From Tenacibaculum sp. 190524A02b (GTDB taxonomy: Bacteria > Bacteroidota > Bacteroidia > Flavobacteriales > Flavobacteriaceae): a stretch of 64,000 nucleotides of DNA. Positions 38,047 through 46,579 of this stretch are shown here, piece by piece. A program made the position numbers and the translations under genes. Positions within the stretch are counted from its first letter, which is position 1. Every line of letters begins with the position of its first letter. Where the stretch lies: positions 2,192,501-2,256,500 of the forward strand of contig NZ_OZ038525.1 of the NCBI RefSeq assembly GCF_964036645.1, given 5' to 3'. Below the pieces are notes generated by a model. That model worked only from the letters and a program-made list of their open reading frames with translations. It had not been told where the DNA came from and searched no databases.

Positions 38047-38185
38047 TTGTCTGTTCGAGTAATTTTTATGTAGTGCTAACGGAATTAAAATTGTATCGAG
38101 AACTATTCTGTTATCGAAAACTTCTCGATACTAAATTAGGCTCCATTACATTACTCATAATTTCACTCGAAGTGACATCCAAAAA
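38047..38185 (+). repeat. Interspersed repeat, partner of 34735-34897
   Basis: Direct-strand copy of the element found inverted at 34735-34897. It has the same internal inverted repeat (TATCGAGAA, TTCTCGATA) and the end CATTACTCATAATTTCACT. The pair encloses about 3.2 kb holding the T9SS cargo gene and the response-regulator cassette. Confidence 0.85.
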
Positions 38186-38203
38186 TGTAATTATAACTAC
38201 ATT

Positions 38204-38312
38204 AAACAAAAGATTACTTCATTCGCTATCGCTGCTTCGTAATGAACTGTGCTTAAAAACAAACAAAGTCCTACAACGTCATAGCGAGGCATCGAAGCTA
38301 TCTCTTTATTTT
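38204..38312 (+). repeat. Hairpin-type interspersed repeat, degenerate copy
   Basis: The left arm AGATTACTTCATTCGC...TTCGTAATGA is followed at 38277-38303 by a right arm GTCATAGCGAGGCATCGAAG, the reverse complement with changes. This is the same hairpin that forms the second half of each 159-bp unit. Confidence 0.75.
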
Positions 38313-38696
38313 GGGGTAGAAGGTTGAAGGCACGAGGCGGAAGTGTTAATGTTTATTGGCTATTTAAAACTAAATTGCTAACTCCTAAACAAACAGATTA
38401 CTTCATTCGCTATCGCTGCTTCGTAATAACAAAAACAAGTGTCTTTGCGAGGTACGAAGCAATCTTTTTTTGGGGTAGAAGGTTGAAGGCACGAGGCGGA
38501 AGTGTTAATGTTTATTGGCTATTTAAAACTAAATTGCTAACTCCTAAACAAACAGATTACTTCATCCGCTAACGCTGCTTCGTAATAACAAAAATGAACG
38601 TCATTGCGAGGTACGAAGCAATCTTTTTTTGGGGTAAAAGGTTGAAGGCACGGGGCGGAAGTGTTGACGTTTATTCGCTATTTAAAACTAAAAATT
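38313..38696 (+). repeat. 159-bp tandem direct repeat, 2.4 copies
   Basis: Units start at 38313, 38472 and 38631, each with GGGGTAGAAGGTTGAAGG or a one-base variant, and are exactly 159 bases apart. The third is cut after about 66 bases. Each full unit holds the conserved segment GCGGAAGTGTTAATG and then the hairpin AGATTACTTC...GTCATTGCGAGGTACGAAG. Since 159 is divisible by three, open frames run through it, but no start signal or known protein is seen. Confidence 0.9.
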
Positions 38697-38726
38697 AAGC
38701 ATTAAAAACTTTATAACAATATACTT

Positions 38727-38934
38727 AAAGGCTTTTCCATTACCCTTATGACCTCTTTAGCACGAAGCACCAAAAGGCTTTTCCATTACCCTTATGACTC
38801 CTTTAGCACGAAGCACCAAAAGGCTTTTCCATTACCCTTATGACCTCTTTAGTACGAAGCACCAAAAGGCTTTTCCATTACCCTTATGACCTCTTTAGTA
38901 CGAAACACCAAAAGGCTTTTCCATTACCCTCATG
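38727..38934 (+). repeat. 46-bp tandem repeat, about 4.4 copies
   Basis: GGCTTTTCCATTACCCTTAT begins at intervals of exactly 46 bases (GCTT at 38731, 38777, 38823, 38869, 38915). The unit continues GACCTCTTTAGCACGAAGCA, with single-base differences between copies (GACTCC, AGTACG, GAAACA). There are no spacers, so it is a minisatellite and not a CRISPR array. The unit is not a multiple of three, so it is non-coding. Confidence 0.93.
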
Positions 38935-39124
38935 ATGTGAAAAGTTGTTGGTTCTTGGCTGGTTGAGGATAAATATTCAATTAGGAATTGTTTTTCTTAA
39001 CTTCTTAACTCCATTTAACTTAATAGCTATTAGCAGCTGGCTCTTGGTTGTTTAAAATTAAAAACTCCTTTAACTTCTTAAATTCTTAACTCCTATATAA
39101 ACTAAATTACTAACTCCTTAACAA

Positions 39125-39225
39125 AAAGATTCCTTCACTTCGTAAACTGCATTCGGAATGACTAAAATGAGCGTCATTGCGAGACATCGAAGCAATCTCT
39201 TCATTCGCTACCGCTGTTTCCTAAT
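39125..39225 (+). repeat. Hairpin-type interspersed repeat copy
   Basis: The left arm is AGATTCCTTCACTTCG...CGGAATGAC and the right arm GTCATTGCGAGACATCGAAG (39173 onward). A further partial left-arm-like segment, TTCATTCGCTACCGCTG, follows. The stretch 38935-39124 before it shows no gene, only AT-rich sequence with decayed pieces of the 159-bp unit. Confidence 0.75.
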
Positions 39226-39245
39226 AACTATCTAGCTAAAAAAAG

Positions 39246-39280
39246 AAAACCCTGTAAGTTTTTACACTTACAAGGTTTTC
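39246..39280 (-). terminator. Terminator after the HU-like protein gene
   Basis: AAAACC and CTTACA/TGTAAG arms pair with AGGTTTT over an 8-base loop (CTGTAAG with CTTACA). On the minus strand it is followed by a T-rich run. It lies 34 bases after the stop of the gene at 39314. Confidence 0.75.
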
Positions 39281-39313
39281 AACTATATCGACGAGGATCG
39301 AAATGTTATCTTT

Positions 39314-40015
39314 TTAAGATACTTCTAATGTAAAAGAGGCATCTGCTTCTCTTATATCTTTTAAGTAAACACCGTTTGAGCTTGTTGCTTGGGTTTTTAT
39401 TCTAATCCTATACGTTCCTGCTTCTAATATAGGTACCTGCCCTATTAATTTTCTATAACGGTTTTCTACTAGTATTTGTACTTTAGTCTCAGTACCATCT
39501 TCCTTTACAAAATATAGCCCTACATTTGGGTCATCACCATCTACTTTCAAACGAGTCCCCATTATTTCAAACAGTCCGTTTGATGATAAACTGGTATTGG
39601 TTGTATTTGAGGTATAATCTTTAAATCCACTAATAAAAGTATTCGTTATAGGTGCGGCTACTTTTTGTAATGGTATGTTTTCTTTTACCTCATTAATTAA
39701 TTTACCACTATTTATGTTTACGTGTAATTTGTGCTTTTCTGGATTAAAACCATCACCTTCATCATCAAACACGCCAGATATAGAATAGCTTAAATTAAAA
39801 AAGGGTAAGTTTAAGGTGTCTCCATCTTCTATACACTCTATCATTTCTTCATGATAAGAATTCAATACCGCTACAATATCCGTTTTACTTACTAAATTAC
39901 GTTTACTTAGCATTTTGTCTATCAATTCTTCTTGATTTACGGTGCGCTCTACCAATACACGGGCTGTATAATTGGTTTCTTCTGTTAACTTGTTCTCTGT
40001 TAAATAGAATTTCAT
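39314..40015 (-). CDS. HU-like DNA-binding protein with Ig-like DUF4469 domain
   Basis: A 233-residue protein. Residues 1-115 resemble the HU/IHF-related domain of the Bacteroidota HU-HIG family (VNQEELIDKMLSKRNLVSKTDIVAVLNSYHEEM, EDGDTLNLPFFNLSYSISG). Residues about 135-233 form an Ig-like DUF4469 domain (MGTRLKVDGDDPNVGLYFV, AGTYRIRIKTQ). No signal peptide is present. ATG 40015 is used because it places the HU-like domain at the N-terminus. It is divergent from the restriction operon. A nucleoid or mobile-element role is inference. Confidence 0.8.
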   Translation of the reverse strand: MKFYLTENKLTEETNYTARVLVERTVNQEELIDKMLSKRNLVSKTDIVAVLNSYHEEMIECIEDGDTLNLPFFNLSYSISGVFDDEGDGFNPEKHKLHVNINSGKLINEVKENIPLQKVAAPITNTFISGFKDYTSNTTNTSLSSNGLFEIMGTRLKVDGDDPNVGLYFVKEDGTETKVQILVENRYRKLIGQVPILEAGTYRIRIKTQATSSNGVYLKDIREADASFTLEVS

Positions 40016-40497
40016 AGTATAAAATTTAAAATTAATATTCCTTTTTCTAGCCATACTATAATAAATAGTACAACCAATACATAGCCATTGTAACAAGTAT
40101 AGTATTTAAGAGGTAATGTAAACAGAATAGCAATCTTCTTTCATAGTCTTTATAGCATTTTATTCTCCTTATGTTCAATAGCTGCTCAAATATAACCCGT
40201 AACTTTTTATATGCAAACACCTTAACATTGTTTTAACGTAGTTTTAAGAGGTTTACTATTATTAAAACATACCTGCTTTTTTTTATTAAAAACATTCAAA
40301 TGTATTAATCAAATTATAATGGAAAACACATTTTTAAAACACATCTCTTATTTATATTTGTTAATAAACTACCAAATTCCTCTTATGTTAGAAACATAAA
40401 AACATTCATAACATTCACTTGATAATTAATTTAAAAACTCATAATTTGTACGGTTTTACACCAAACGGTGTTCTTTATAACGATTAAGAAAGAAGAA
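40016..40497. other. Divergent intergenic region before the restriction operon
   Basis: A 482-base AT-rich stretch between the HU-like gene and hsdR. It holds a possible -7 element TATATTTG at 40353-40360 (plus strand), about 140 bases before hsdR, but without a clear -33 TTTG. No gene is supported. An AG-rich run (GAAAGAAGAA) precedes the hsdR ATG and may serve as its ribosome binding site. Confidence 0.5.
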
Positions 40498-43320
40498 ATG
40501 AATCAAACAACTGCAAATCAAACTCCTGAACAAAAGGCGCGTGACATTATTGATATTATGCTATATGAAGCTGGTTGGCTAGTACAATCTAAAGAGCATA
40601 TAGATTTATCTGCTGGTAAAGGCATTGCCTTACGAGAAACCAACACCATTTCAGGAGCTGCCGATTATGTATTGTATGTAAATAGAAAGCCTATTGGCGT
40701 TATTGAAGCCAAGAAAGAAGAAGAAGGGCACCGATTAACTACCGCAGAAGAACAATCCATTCGGTATGCTAATGAAGGGATTAAAATAGGCTCTTTTTTA
40801 TTAACCAATGAAAAACCTTTTGTGTATGAAAGCACAGGTATCATTACTCGGTTTAGAGATATAAGAGACCCTAAACCCAAAGGTCGTAGAATTTTTAGTT
40901 TTCATACACCAGAAGCTTTAGCACATTCCTTAAAACAAGGAAACTCTTTGCGCCAACGCTTGCAAAATTTACCTAAATTACTACCAGATGGTTTACGTAA
41001 AGCACAAATTAAAGCTATAACTAATTTAGAAACTTCTTTTAAAAACAATAAACAAAAGGCTTTAATACAAATGGCAACAGGCGCAGGTAAAACGTTTACT
41101 GCGGCAACATTTAGCTATCGCTTATTAAAACATGCCAAAGCCAAACGTATTTTGTTTTTAGTAGATACCAAAAATTTAGGAGAACAGGCAGAGCAAGAAT
41201 TTTTAAGCTATCAGCCTATAGATGATAACCGTAAATTTACCGAGTTGTATAATGTACAACGTTTAAGCGGTAACTATATAGCCCCTGATAGTCATGTATG
41301 CATTTCTACCATACAACGATTGTATTCTATATTAAAAGGTGAAGAATTAGATGAAGCAGATGAAATAGCACCTACCGAAGAAAATACATGGATGCAGCAA
41401 AAACTTGCAAAAAAAGAAGCTGCGCCTGTTGCTTATACACCCAATGTACCTATAGAAACATTTGATTTTGTGGTTATAGACGAGTGCCACCGTTCTATTT
41501 ATAACTTATGGAAACAAGTCCTTGACTATTTTGATGCTTTTTTAATTGGGCTAACGGCTACGCCAGATAATAGAACTTTTGGTTTTTTTGAGGAAAATGT
41601 AGTGAGTGAATATACTCTTGAAGAATCAGTAATAGACGGGGTAAATGTAGATTATCAAGTATACAACATTGAAACCGATATTTCTAAAAAAGGAGGCATC
41701 ATAGAATCGGGGTGGTATGTAGATAGACGGGATAAACTTACTCGTAAAAAACGATGGCAACAAGAAGATGAGGATACTAGTTATACTAAAAACGACTTAG
41801 ACAAAAAGGTAGTTAATCCTAGTCAAATTCGTAATATTATAAGGGAATATAAAAGGGTATTACAAACGACCCTATTTCCAAAACGTTTTGATAAAAACGG
41901 GGTGTATGAAGTTCCCAAAACTTTGGTGTTTGCTAAAACTGATAGCCATGCCGATGATATTATAAAGATTATTAGAGATGAGTTTAATGAAGGAGACGAT
42001 TTTTGTAAAAAGCTTACCTATAAAATTAAAGAAAACCCTAAATCTGTATTAAACCGCTTTAGAAATAATTACGAACCTAGAATAGCGGTAACGGTAGATA
42101 TGATTGCTACAGGTACCGATGTAAAGGCCTTAGAGGTATTACTTTTTATGCGTGATGTAAAAAGTAAAAACTACTTTGAGCAAATGAAAGGACGCGGTAC
42201 GCGTACTATTGATAGTGATAGCTTACAAAAAGTAACTAAAGAGGCTAAAAATAAAACCCATTTTATTATTGTAGATGCCGTGGGTGCTACTAAATCTAAA
42301 AAAACCACCAGCCGTTCATTAGAAAGAAAACCTACTATTGGTTTTAAAGCCTTATTAGACGCTGTAAAAATGGGGGTTACTGATGAAGATTTGTTTTTAT
42401 CCTTAGCCAACCGATTGTTACGTTTAGAAAAACAAATTAGTAACAGCGAAAAGGAAAAAATAGTAACCCTTACAGGTAAAACCATTCCGCTAATAGCTCA
42501 GGAGTTATTAAATGCGTACGATTTGGATAAGTTAGACGATGCCTCGGAAGCAATTATAAAGAAAATACCACGAGAAGACCATACCCCTGCCCTATATGCA
42601 CAAACCAGAGAACAGGTACAAGAGGAACTTTTAGAAAAAGCGGCTAGTAATTTTACGGGGGAATTTTGCACCTATATTGAAGACCTACGCAAGCAAAATG
42701 AGCAAATTATTGACCATATTAATATTGATACCGTAACCAAAAGCGAATGGGACACCACCTCTATAAGTAATGCCAATGAGATTGTTAGTGATTTTAGCAG
42801 TTATTTAGAAGAACATAAAGATCAAATAACCGCTTTAAATATTTACTATAACCAACCGCATAACCGCAGAAACGTTACTTTTGCCATGCTAAAAGAAGTG
42901 TTAGACAAGCTAAAAGCTGATAAGCCATTGCTAGCACCACAACATGTTTGGGATGCCTATACACAATTGGAAATAGTTAAAGGAAAACAGCCTTTAAAAG
43001 AGTTAACCATTTTAGTATCGTTACTCCGCAGAGTTTGCGGTATAGATAATCAATTACAAGCCTATGACAAGGTGGTAGATGATAATTTTAAAACATGGAT
43101 GTTTCAACAAAACGCAGGGCAGCACAACCGTTTTACACCTGAACAGGTAGACTGGCTACGTTTAATTAAAGAGCATATTAAAAACAGCTACCATATAGAG
43201 ACAGACGATTTAGATTATACGCCTTTTGATGCCCAAGGCGGACGTGGTAAAATGCACCAACTTTTTGGCGAACAAATGAATGAAATTATGAACGAACTAA
43301 ATAATATACTGGCTGCATAA
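40498..43320 (+). CDS. hsdR: Type I restriction enzyme R subunit
   Basis: A 940-residue motor-nuclease subunit of the EcoEI-like family. The N-terminal nuclease residues are Asp56 (GAADYVL) and Glu70-x-Lys72 (VIEAKK). The helicase has Walker A ATGAGKT at 193-199 and the DECH box near residue 328, then SAT-like LTATPDN. The C-terminal part binds the HsdM/HsdS core. The start is ATG 40498, preceded by an AG-rich site. The stop TAA shares its last A with the hsdS ATG. It is the first gene of the operon, ahead of hsdS and hsdM. Confidence 0.96.
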   Translation: MNQTTANQTPEQKARDIIDIMLYEAGWLVQSKEHIDLSAGKGIALRETNTISGAADYVLYVNRKPIGVIEAKKEEEGHRLTTAEEQSIRYANEGIKIGSFLLTNEKPFVYESTGIITRFRDIRDPKPKGRRIFSFHTPEALAHSLKQGNSLRQRLQNLPKLLPDGLRKAQIKAITNLETSFKNNKQKALIQMATGAGKTFTAATFSYRLLKHAKAKRILFLVDTKNLGEQAEQEFLSYQPIDDNRKFTELYNVQRLSGNYIAPDSHVCISTIQRLYSILKGEELDEADEIAPTEENTWMQQKLAKKEAAPVAYTPNVPIETFDFVVIDECHRSIYNLWKQVLDYFDAFLIGLTATPDNRTFGFFEENVVSEYTLEESVIDGVNVDYQVYNIETDISKKGGIIESGWYVDRRDKLTRKKRWQQEDEDTSYTKNDLDKKVVNPSQIRNIIREYKRVLQTTLFPKRFDKNGVYEVPKTLVFAKTDSHADDIIKIIRDEFNEGDDFCKKLTYKIKENPKSVLNRFRNNYEPRIAVTVDMIATGTDVKALEVLLFMRDVKSKNYFEQMKGRGTRTIDSDSLQKVTKEAKNKTHFIIVDAVGATKSKKTTSRSLERKPTIGFKALLDAVKMGVTDEDLFLSLANRLLRLEKQISNSEKEKIVTLTGKTIPLIAQELLNAYDLDKLDDASEAIIKKIPREDHTPALYAQTREQVQEELLEKAASNFTGEFCTYIEDLRKQNEQIIDHINIDTVTKSEWDTTSISNANEIVSDFSSYLEEHKDQITALNIYYNQPHNRRNVTFAMLKEVLDKLKADKPLLAPQHVWDAYTQLEIVKGKQPLKELTILVSLLRRVCGIDNQLQAYDKVVDDNFKTWMFQQNAGQHNRFTPEQVDWLRLIKEHIKNSYHIETDDLDYTPFDAQGGRGKMHQLFGEQMNEIMNELNNILAA

Positions 43321-44666
43321 TGAGAGAAGATTGGGTGGAATGTACTTTGGGGGAAGTTTTTAAGACAACCTCTGGAGGAACACCAAGTAGAAGAAATATA
43401 TCTTACTATAAAGGTACAATACCATGGATAAAATCAGGTGAATTAGATAAAGGTGTTATTAATGATTCAGAAGAGAAGATTTCTAATGAAGCTTTAAAAA
43501 ATTCAAGTGCAAAATTATTCCCTAAAGGAACTTTATTAATAGCTTTATACGGAGCAACAATTGGCAAATTGTCGTTTCTAGGTATAGATGCTTCAACTAA
43601 TCAAGCTATTTGCGGCATTTTTCAAAGTAAGTATTTTAGTTCTAAATTTCTGTTCTACTTTTTACTATATAAAAGACCAGAATTAGTTTCCCAAGGAACT
43701 GGAGGAGCGCAACCTAACATTAGTCAAACGATTATAAAAAAACTAGAGCTCCCTATCCCTTCATTACCTGAACAACAAGCCATTGTAAAAAAGATAGAAG
43801 GTTTGTTTAGCAGTTTAGACCATAGTGTAGAAAGTTTAACCAAAGCCCAAGGGCAATTAAAAGTATATAGGCAAGCGGTATTATCTTCTTGCTTTTCCAA
43901 AAAGAATAAGAAAAACATCTCAGAGTTAATAAAAAATTTAAGTCAGGGATGGAGTCCTAAATGTTTAAATAAAAATTCAGCAGACATTGAAGAATGGGCT
44001 GTAATTAAGACTTCTGCAATACAAGCAGGTAGATTTCTTGAAAATGAAAATAAAATATTACCAGAACATATAGAACCTCGAGAATATCATGAAATTAAAA
44101 AAGGGGACATACTAATTACTCGAGCTGGACCTAGGGTAAGAGTTGGTATTTGTTGCTTAGTTAAAAAAGTAAGGCCTAAGTTAATTAATTGTGATAAAGT
44201 TTATCGTATTGAGTTATTTAATAATTTAGTTGTGCCAGAGTATTTTGAATATGTTTTAAATTCACCTGAGATATTAAGTGAAATCGAAATAATGAAATCT
44301 GGTAGTAGTGATAGTGGTTTGAACCTTACCCAGAAAAGATTCTTAAAACTAGAAATTCCTTATTGTACAATAGAAGAACAACACCAAATTGTCAAAGAAA
44401 TTGAAAGTCGTTTATCGGTATGTGATAAACTCGAAGAAAGCATTGCTACTAGCTTACAAAAAGCAAAAGCCTTACGCCAAAGTATTCTAAAAAAAGCTTT
44501 TGAGGGTACCTTGTTAACGCCGCAAGAAATAGCAAACTGTAAAGCACACCCTAATTATAAACCTGCAAGTGTGTTGTTAGAAAAGATTAAGGCAGAGAAA
44601 GTAGCAAAAGCTCTTACTAAAAAAATAACCGTAAAAAAGAAACCAAAGAAAAAAGTAACTAAATAA
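43320..44666 (+). CDS. hsdS: Type I restriction enzyme specificity subunit
   Basis: A 448-residue HsdS with two target recognition domains. TRD1 spans about residues 5-150 (WVECTLGEVFKTTSGGTPSR...PSLPEQQAIVKKIEGLF) and TRD2 about 205-360 (ending TIEEQHQIVKEIESRL). Each is followed by a long helix that spaces the half-sites. Two different TRDs imply an asymmetric bipartite recognition site, which cannot be read from sequence. The C-terminus is Lys-rich (TKKITVKKKPKKKVTK). It overlaps hsdR by one base. Confidence 0.95.
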   Translation: MREDWVECTLGEVFKTTSGGTPSRRNISYYKGTIPWIKSGELDKGVINDSEEKISNEALKNSSAKLFPKGTLLIALYGATIGKLSFLGIDASTNQAICGIFQSKYFSSKFLFYFLLYKRPELVSQGTGGAQPNISQTIIKKLELPIPSLPEQQAIVKKIEGLFSSLDHSVESLTKAQGQLKVYRQAVLSSCFSKKNKKNISELIKNLSQGWSPKCLNKNSADIEEWAVIKTSAIQAGRFLENENKILPEHIEPREYHEIKKGDILITRAGPRVRVGICCLVKKVRPKLINCDKVYRIELFNNLVVPEYFEYVLNSPEILSEIEIMKSGSSDSGLNLTQKRFLKLEIPYCTIEEQHQIVKEIESRLSVCDKLEESIATSLQKAKALRQSILKKAFEGTLLTPQEIANCKAHPNYKPASVLLEKIKAEKVAKALTKKITVKKKPKKKVTK

Positions 44667-44866
44667 ACATCCACTTAATTGATGCGTTATTACAAATGAA
44701 ATGGAGAGCAATGAAGTTATCTGGTTATCAACACAAAGATTGCTTCGTACTTCGCAATGACCAACAACAACCATCTGTATGGTTCTTCTGCGGAGAGAAA
44801 CGGAGTAAAATGGTATCAACTCAGTAAGTACATTACAAACAATTAAAAAGAGAAAGTAAAGATATA
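44667..44866. other. 200-base operon gap with an interspersed repeat
   Basis: The only sizeable gap inside the restriction operon. At 44737-44761 it holds an inverted-orientation arm of the interspersed repeat (GATTGCTTCGTACTTCGCAA). No terminator is visible. The GmrSD-like gene follows with an AG-rich run (AAAAGAGAAAG) before its ATG. Confidence 0.7.
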
Positions 44867-46579
44867 ATGGAATTATCTCAAGGAAATAAACAACTTTTAT
44901 CGTTAGCCAAAGGTGCATTTACAGGAGAAGTAATGTTACCTGACTTTCAAAGAAATTTTATTTGGGCTAGACAAGATATCGAAGAGCTCATAAAATCTTT
45001 GTTAGAAAATATGTTTATTGGTAATTTTTTAATTCATAATGTAAACCCTTTAGACCCTCCGTTTAAACCTATAGCTATTGAAGGGGCTCAGATGGTAAAC
45101 CCAAACTACACCCAAAAGCCTACTATTTTAATTTTAGACGGACAACAGAGGTTAAGTTCTTTTTTTTATGCCTTATATGCCCCTAATATACCTTTAAAGA
45201 ACGCCTCAAACCCCTATGCTTTTTTTATTAATATACGTGCTTTATTATATGATGATGTAGAAAATAGTGTGTTTAGTACCTCAAAAGTATGGCGGCATTA
45301 TACATCACTCAAAGATGAACACAATAACTTTAAAATGGAGTTGTTGGTAGCACAAGAAATTATACCATGTACCTTTATTAAAGAAGACTTTACGGAAATT
45401 TGGTACGAAAATTATAAAGAAAATTACAGCAAGGAAGAAGATAAAAAAATTAGAGATTATATAAGAAATATCACAAACTATAAAGCATTAACCTTAGATG
45501 TACCTGTTAATGAAAAGCCCGAAAATATTGCGGTATTATTTGAGCGCATTAATAGAACTGGAGTAAAACTTTCTGTTTTTGACCTTTTAGTTGCCCGATT
45601 ATACAAGTTTATTAACCTTAGAGAAAGCTGGGAAAATGCCTTTGATAACAGTGAGCGTATTAAAAAGTATGCATTACATAATAAACGTAACACTTCTATT
45701 CCTTATTATTTTATACAATCGTTAGCATTGCACCACAGCCTAAGTATTAAAGCTAGAGATATGCTTAAAATAAATGCCGAAATACTTAATAAAAATACTT
45801 GGGAAACTATTGTGAGTATTGTTGAAACTAAAGTATTAATTCGTTTGCTTGATATTAACGAGTATGGAATTGCTAGAGTTGATAAATGGTTCCCATACTC
45901 TCCCATTATAGTACCGTTTATTTCTTTTTTTATGAAAGAAAATCAAAACATTCCTAAAATAAATAAATGGTATTGGGCTTCAGTATTTAGTGAACGATAT
46001 TCTGGTTCTGTTGAAGGAAAACTAACCAAAGATTATAAAGAGGTAGTACAATGGTTTACTAATGATGATAATATTCCTGAAGTAGTACGAACCATGCACG
46101 ATATTGTTGACAAAACGTTTAATTTACTGGACAAAAAAAATGCAGGAAACTCTGTATACAAAGGGGTATTTAATTTATTATTTAAAAACGACGCTCTAGA
46201 CTTTTACGAAGAAGACAAGTTAAAATATGCTAAAACTGATTTAGATGACCACCATATTTTCCCAAAGAAGTTTTTAGAAGAAAAAGGAGTTACAGAAAAT
46301 GTAAATACCATACTAAATAGAACTCTTATTTTAGGGACAACTAACAAAAGTATTAGTAAAAAATCACCAGCAGAATACGTACAAATTATGCTGGAAAAAC
46401 ATAAATCAACCGAAAAGGTTAAAACCTTATTAAAAACTCATTTTATTAATGATGATATGTTTGAAATTATGAAAACTGTAAACGATAATACTCCCAATGA
46501 AGAAGTTCAAGCAAAGTATGATAGGTTTTTACAATTAAGGGAAATTAAGATTAAAGAAAAAATTAAGGAATTAGTATGA
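44867..46579 (+). CDS. GmrSD-like DUF262/HNH restriction protein
   Basis: A 570-residue protein. The N-terminal DUF262 (ParB/Srx-like) domain has LPDFQRNFIW (residues 24-33) and LDGQQRL (90-96), typical of GmrS. The C-terminal part has a DUF1524-like HNH motif, DDHHIFPKKF with His462-His463, then Asn in NTILNRTLI and TTNKSIS, typical of GmrD. GmrSD enzymes are type IV restriction systems that cleave modified phage DNA. It starts 200 bases after hsdS and its end overlaps the hsdM ATG by 4 bases, so it is an integral part of the type I operon. Confidence 0.87.
   Translation: MELSQGNKQLLSLAKGAFTGEVMLPDFQRNFIWARQDIEELIKSLLENMFIGNFLIHNVNPLDPPFKPIAIEGAQMVNPNYTQKPTILILDGQQRLSSFFYALYAPNIPLKNASNPYAFFINIRALLYDDVENSVFSTSKVWRHYTSLKDEHNNFKMELLVAQEIIPCTFIKEDFTEIWYENYKENYSKEEDKKIRDYIRNITNYKALTLDVPVNEKPENIAVLFERINRTGVKLSVFDLLVARLYKFINLRESWENAFDNSERIKKYALHNKRNTSIPYYFIQSLALHHSLSIKARDMLKINAEILNKNTWETIVSIVETKVLIRLLDINEYGIARVDKWFPYSPIIVPFISFFMKENQNIPKINKWYWASVFSERYSGSVEGKLTKDYKEVVQWFTNDDNIPEVVRTMHDIVDKTFNLLDKKNAGNSVYKGVFNLLFKNDALDFYEEDKLKYAKTDLDDHHIFPKKFLEEKGVTENVNTILNRTLILGTTNKSISKKSPAEYVQIMLEKHKSTEKVKTLLKTHFINDDMFEIMKTVNDNTPNEEVQAKYDRFLQLREIKIKEKIKELV

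Noticed and set aside
38073..38572. Two open frames (84 and 82 codons) across the hairpin and 159-bp repeats
   Set aside because: They exist because the repeat unit is a multiple of three and lacks stops in one frame. No ribosome binding site, no protein-like composition, and the same peptide is simply repeated.
38727..38934. Possible CRISPR array
   Set aside because: The 46-base units are directly adjacent with no spacers between them and no cas genes are in the window.
44696..44827. A 43-codon open frame between hsdS and the GmrSD-like gene
   Set aside because: Part of it is the interspersed repeat read in frame (DCFVLRND), the rest has odd composition, and there is no ribosome binding site.
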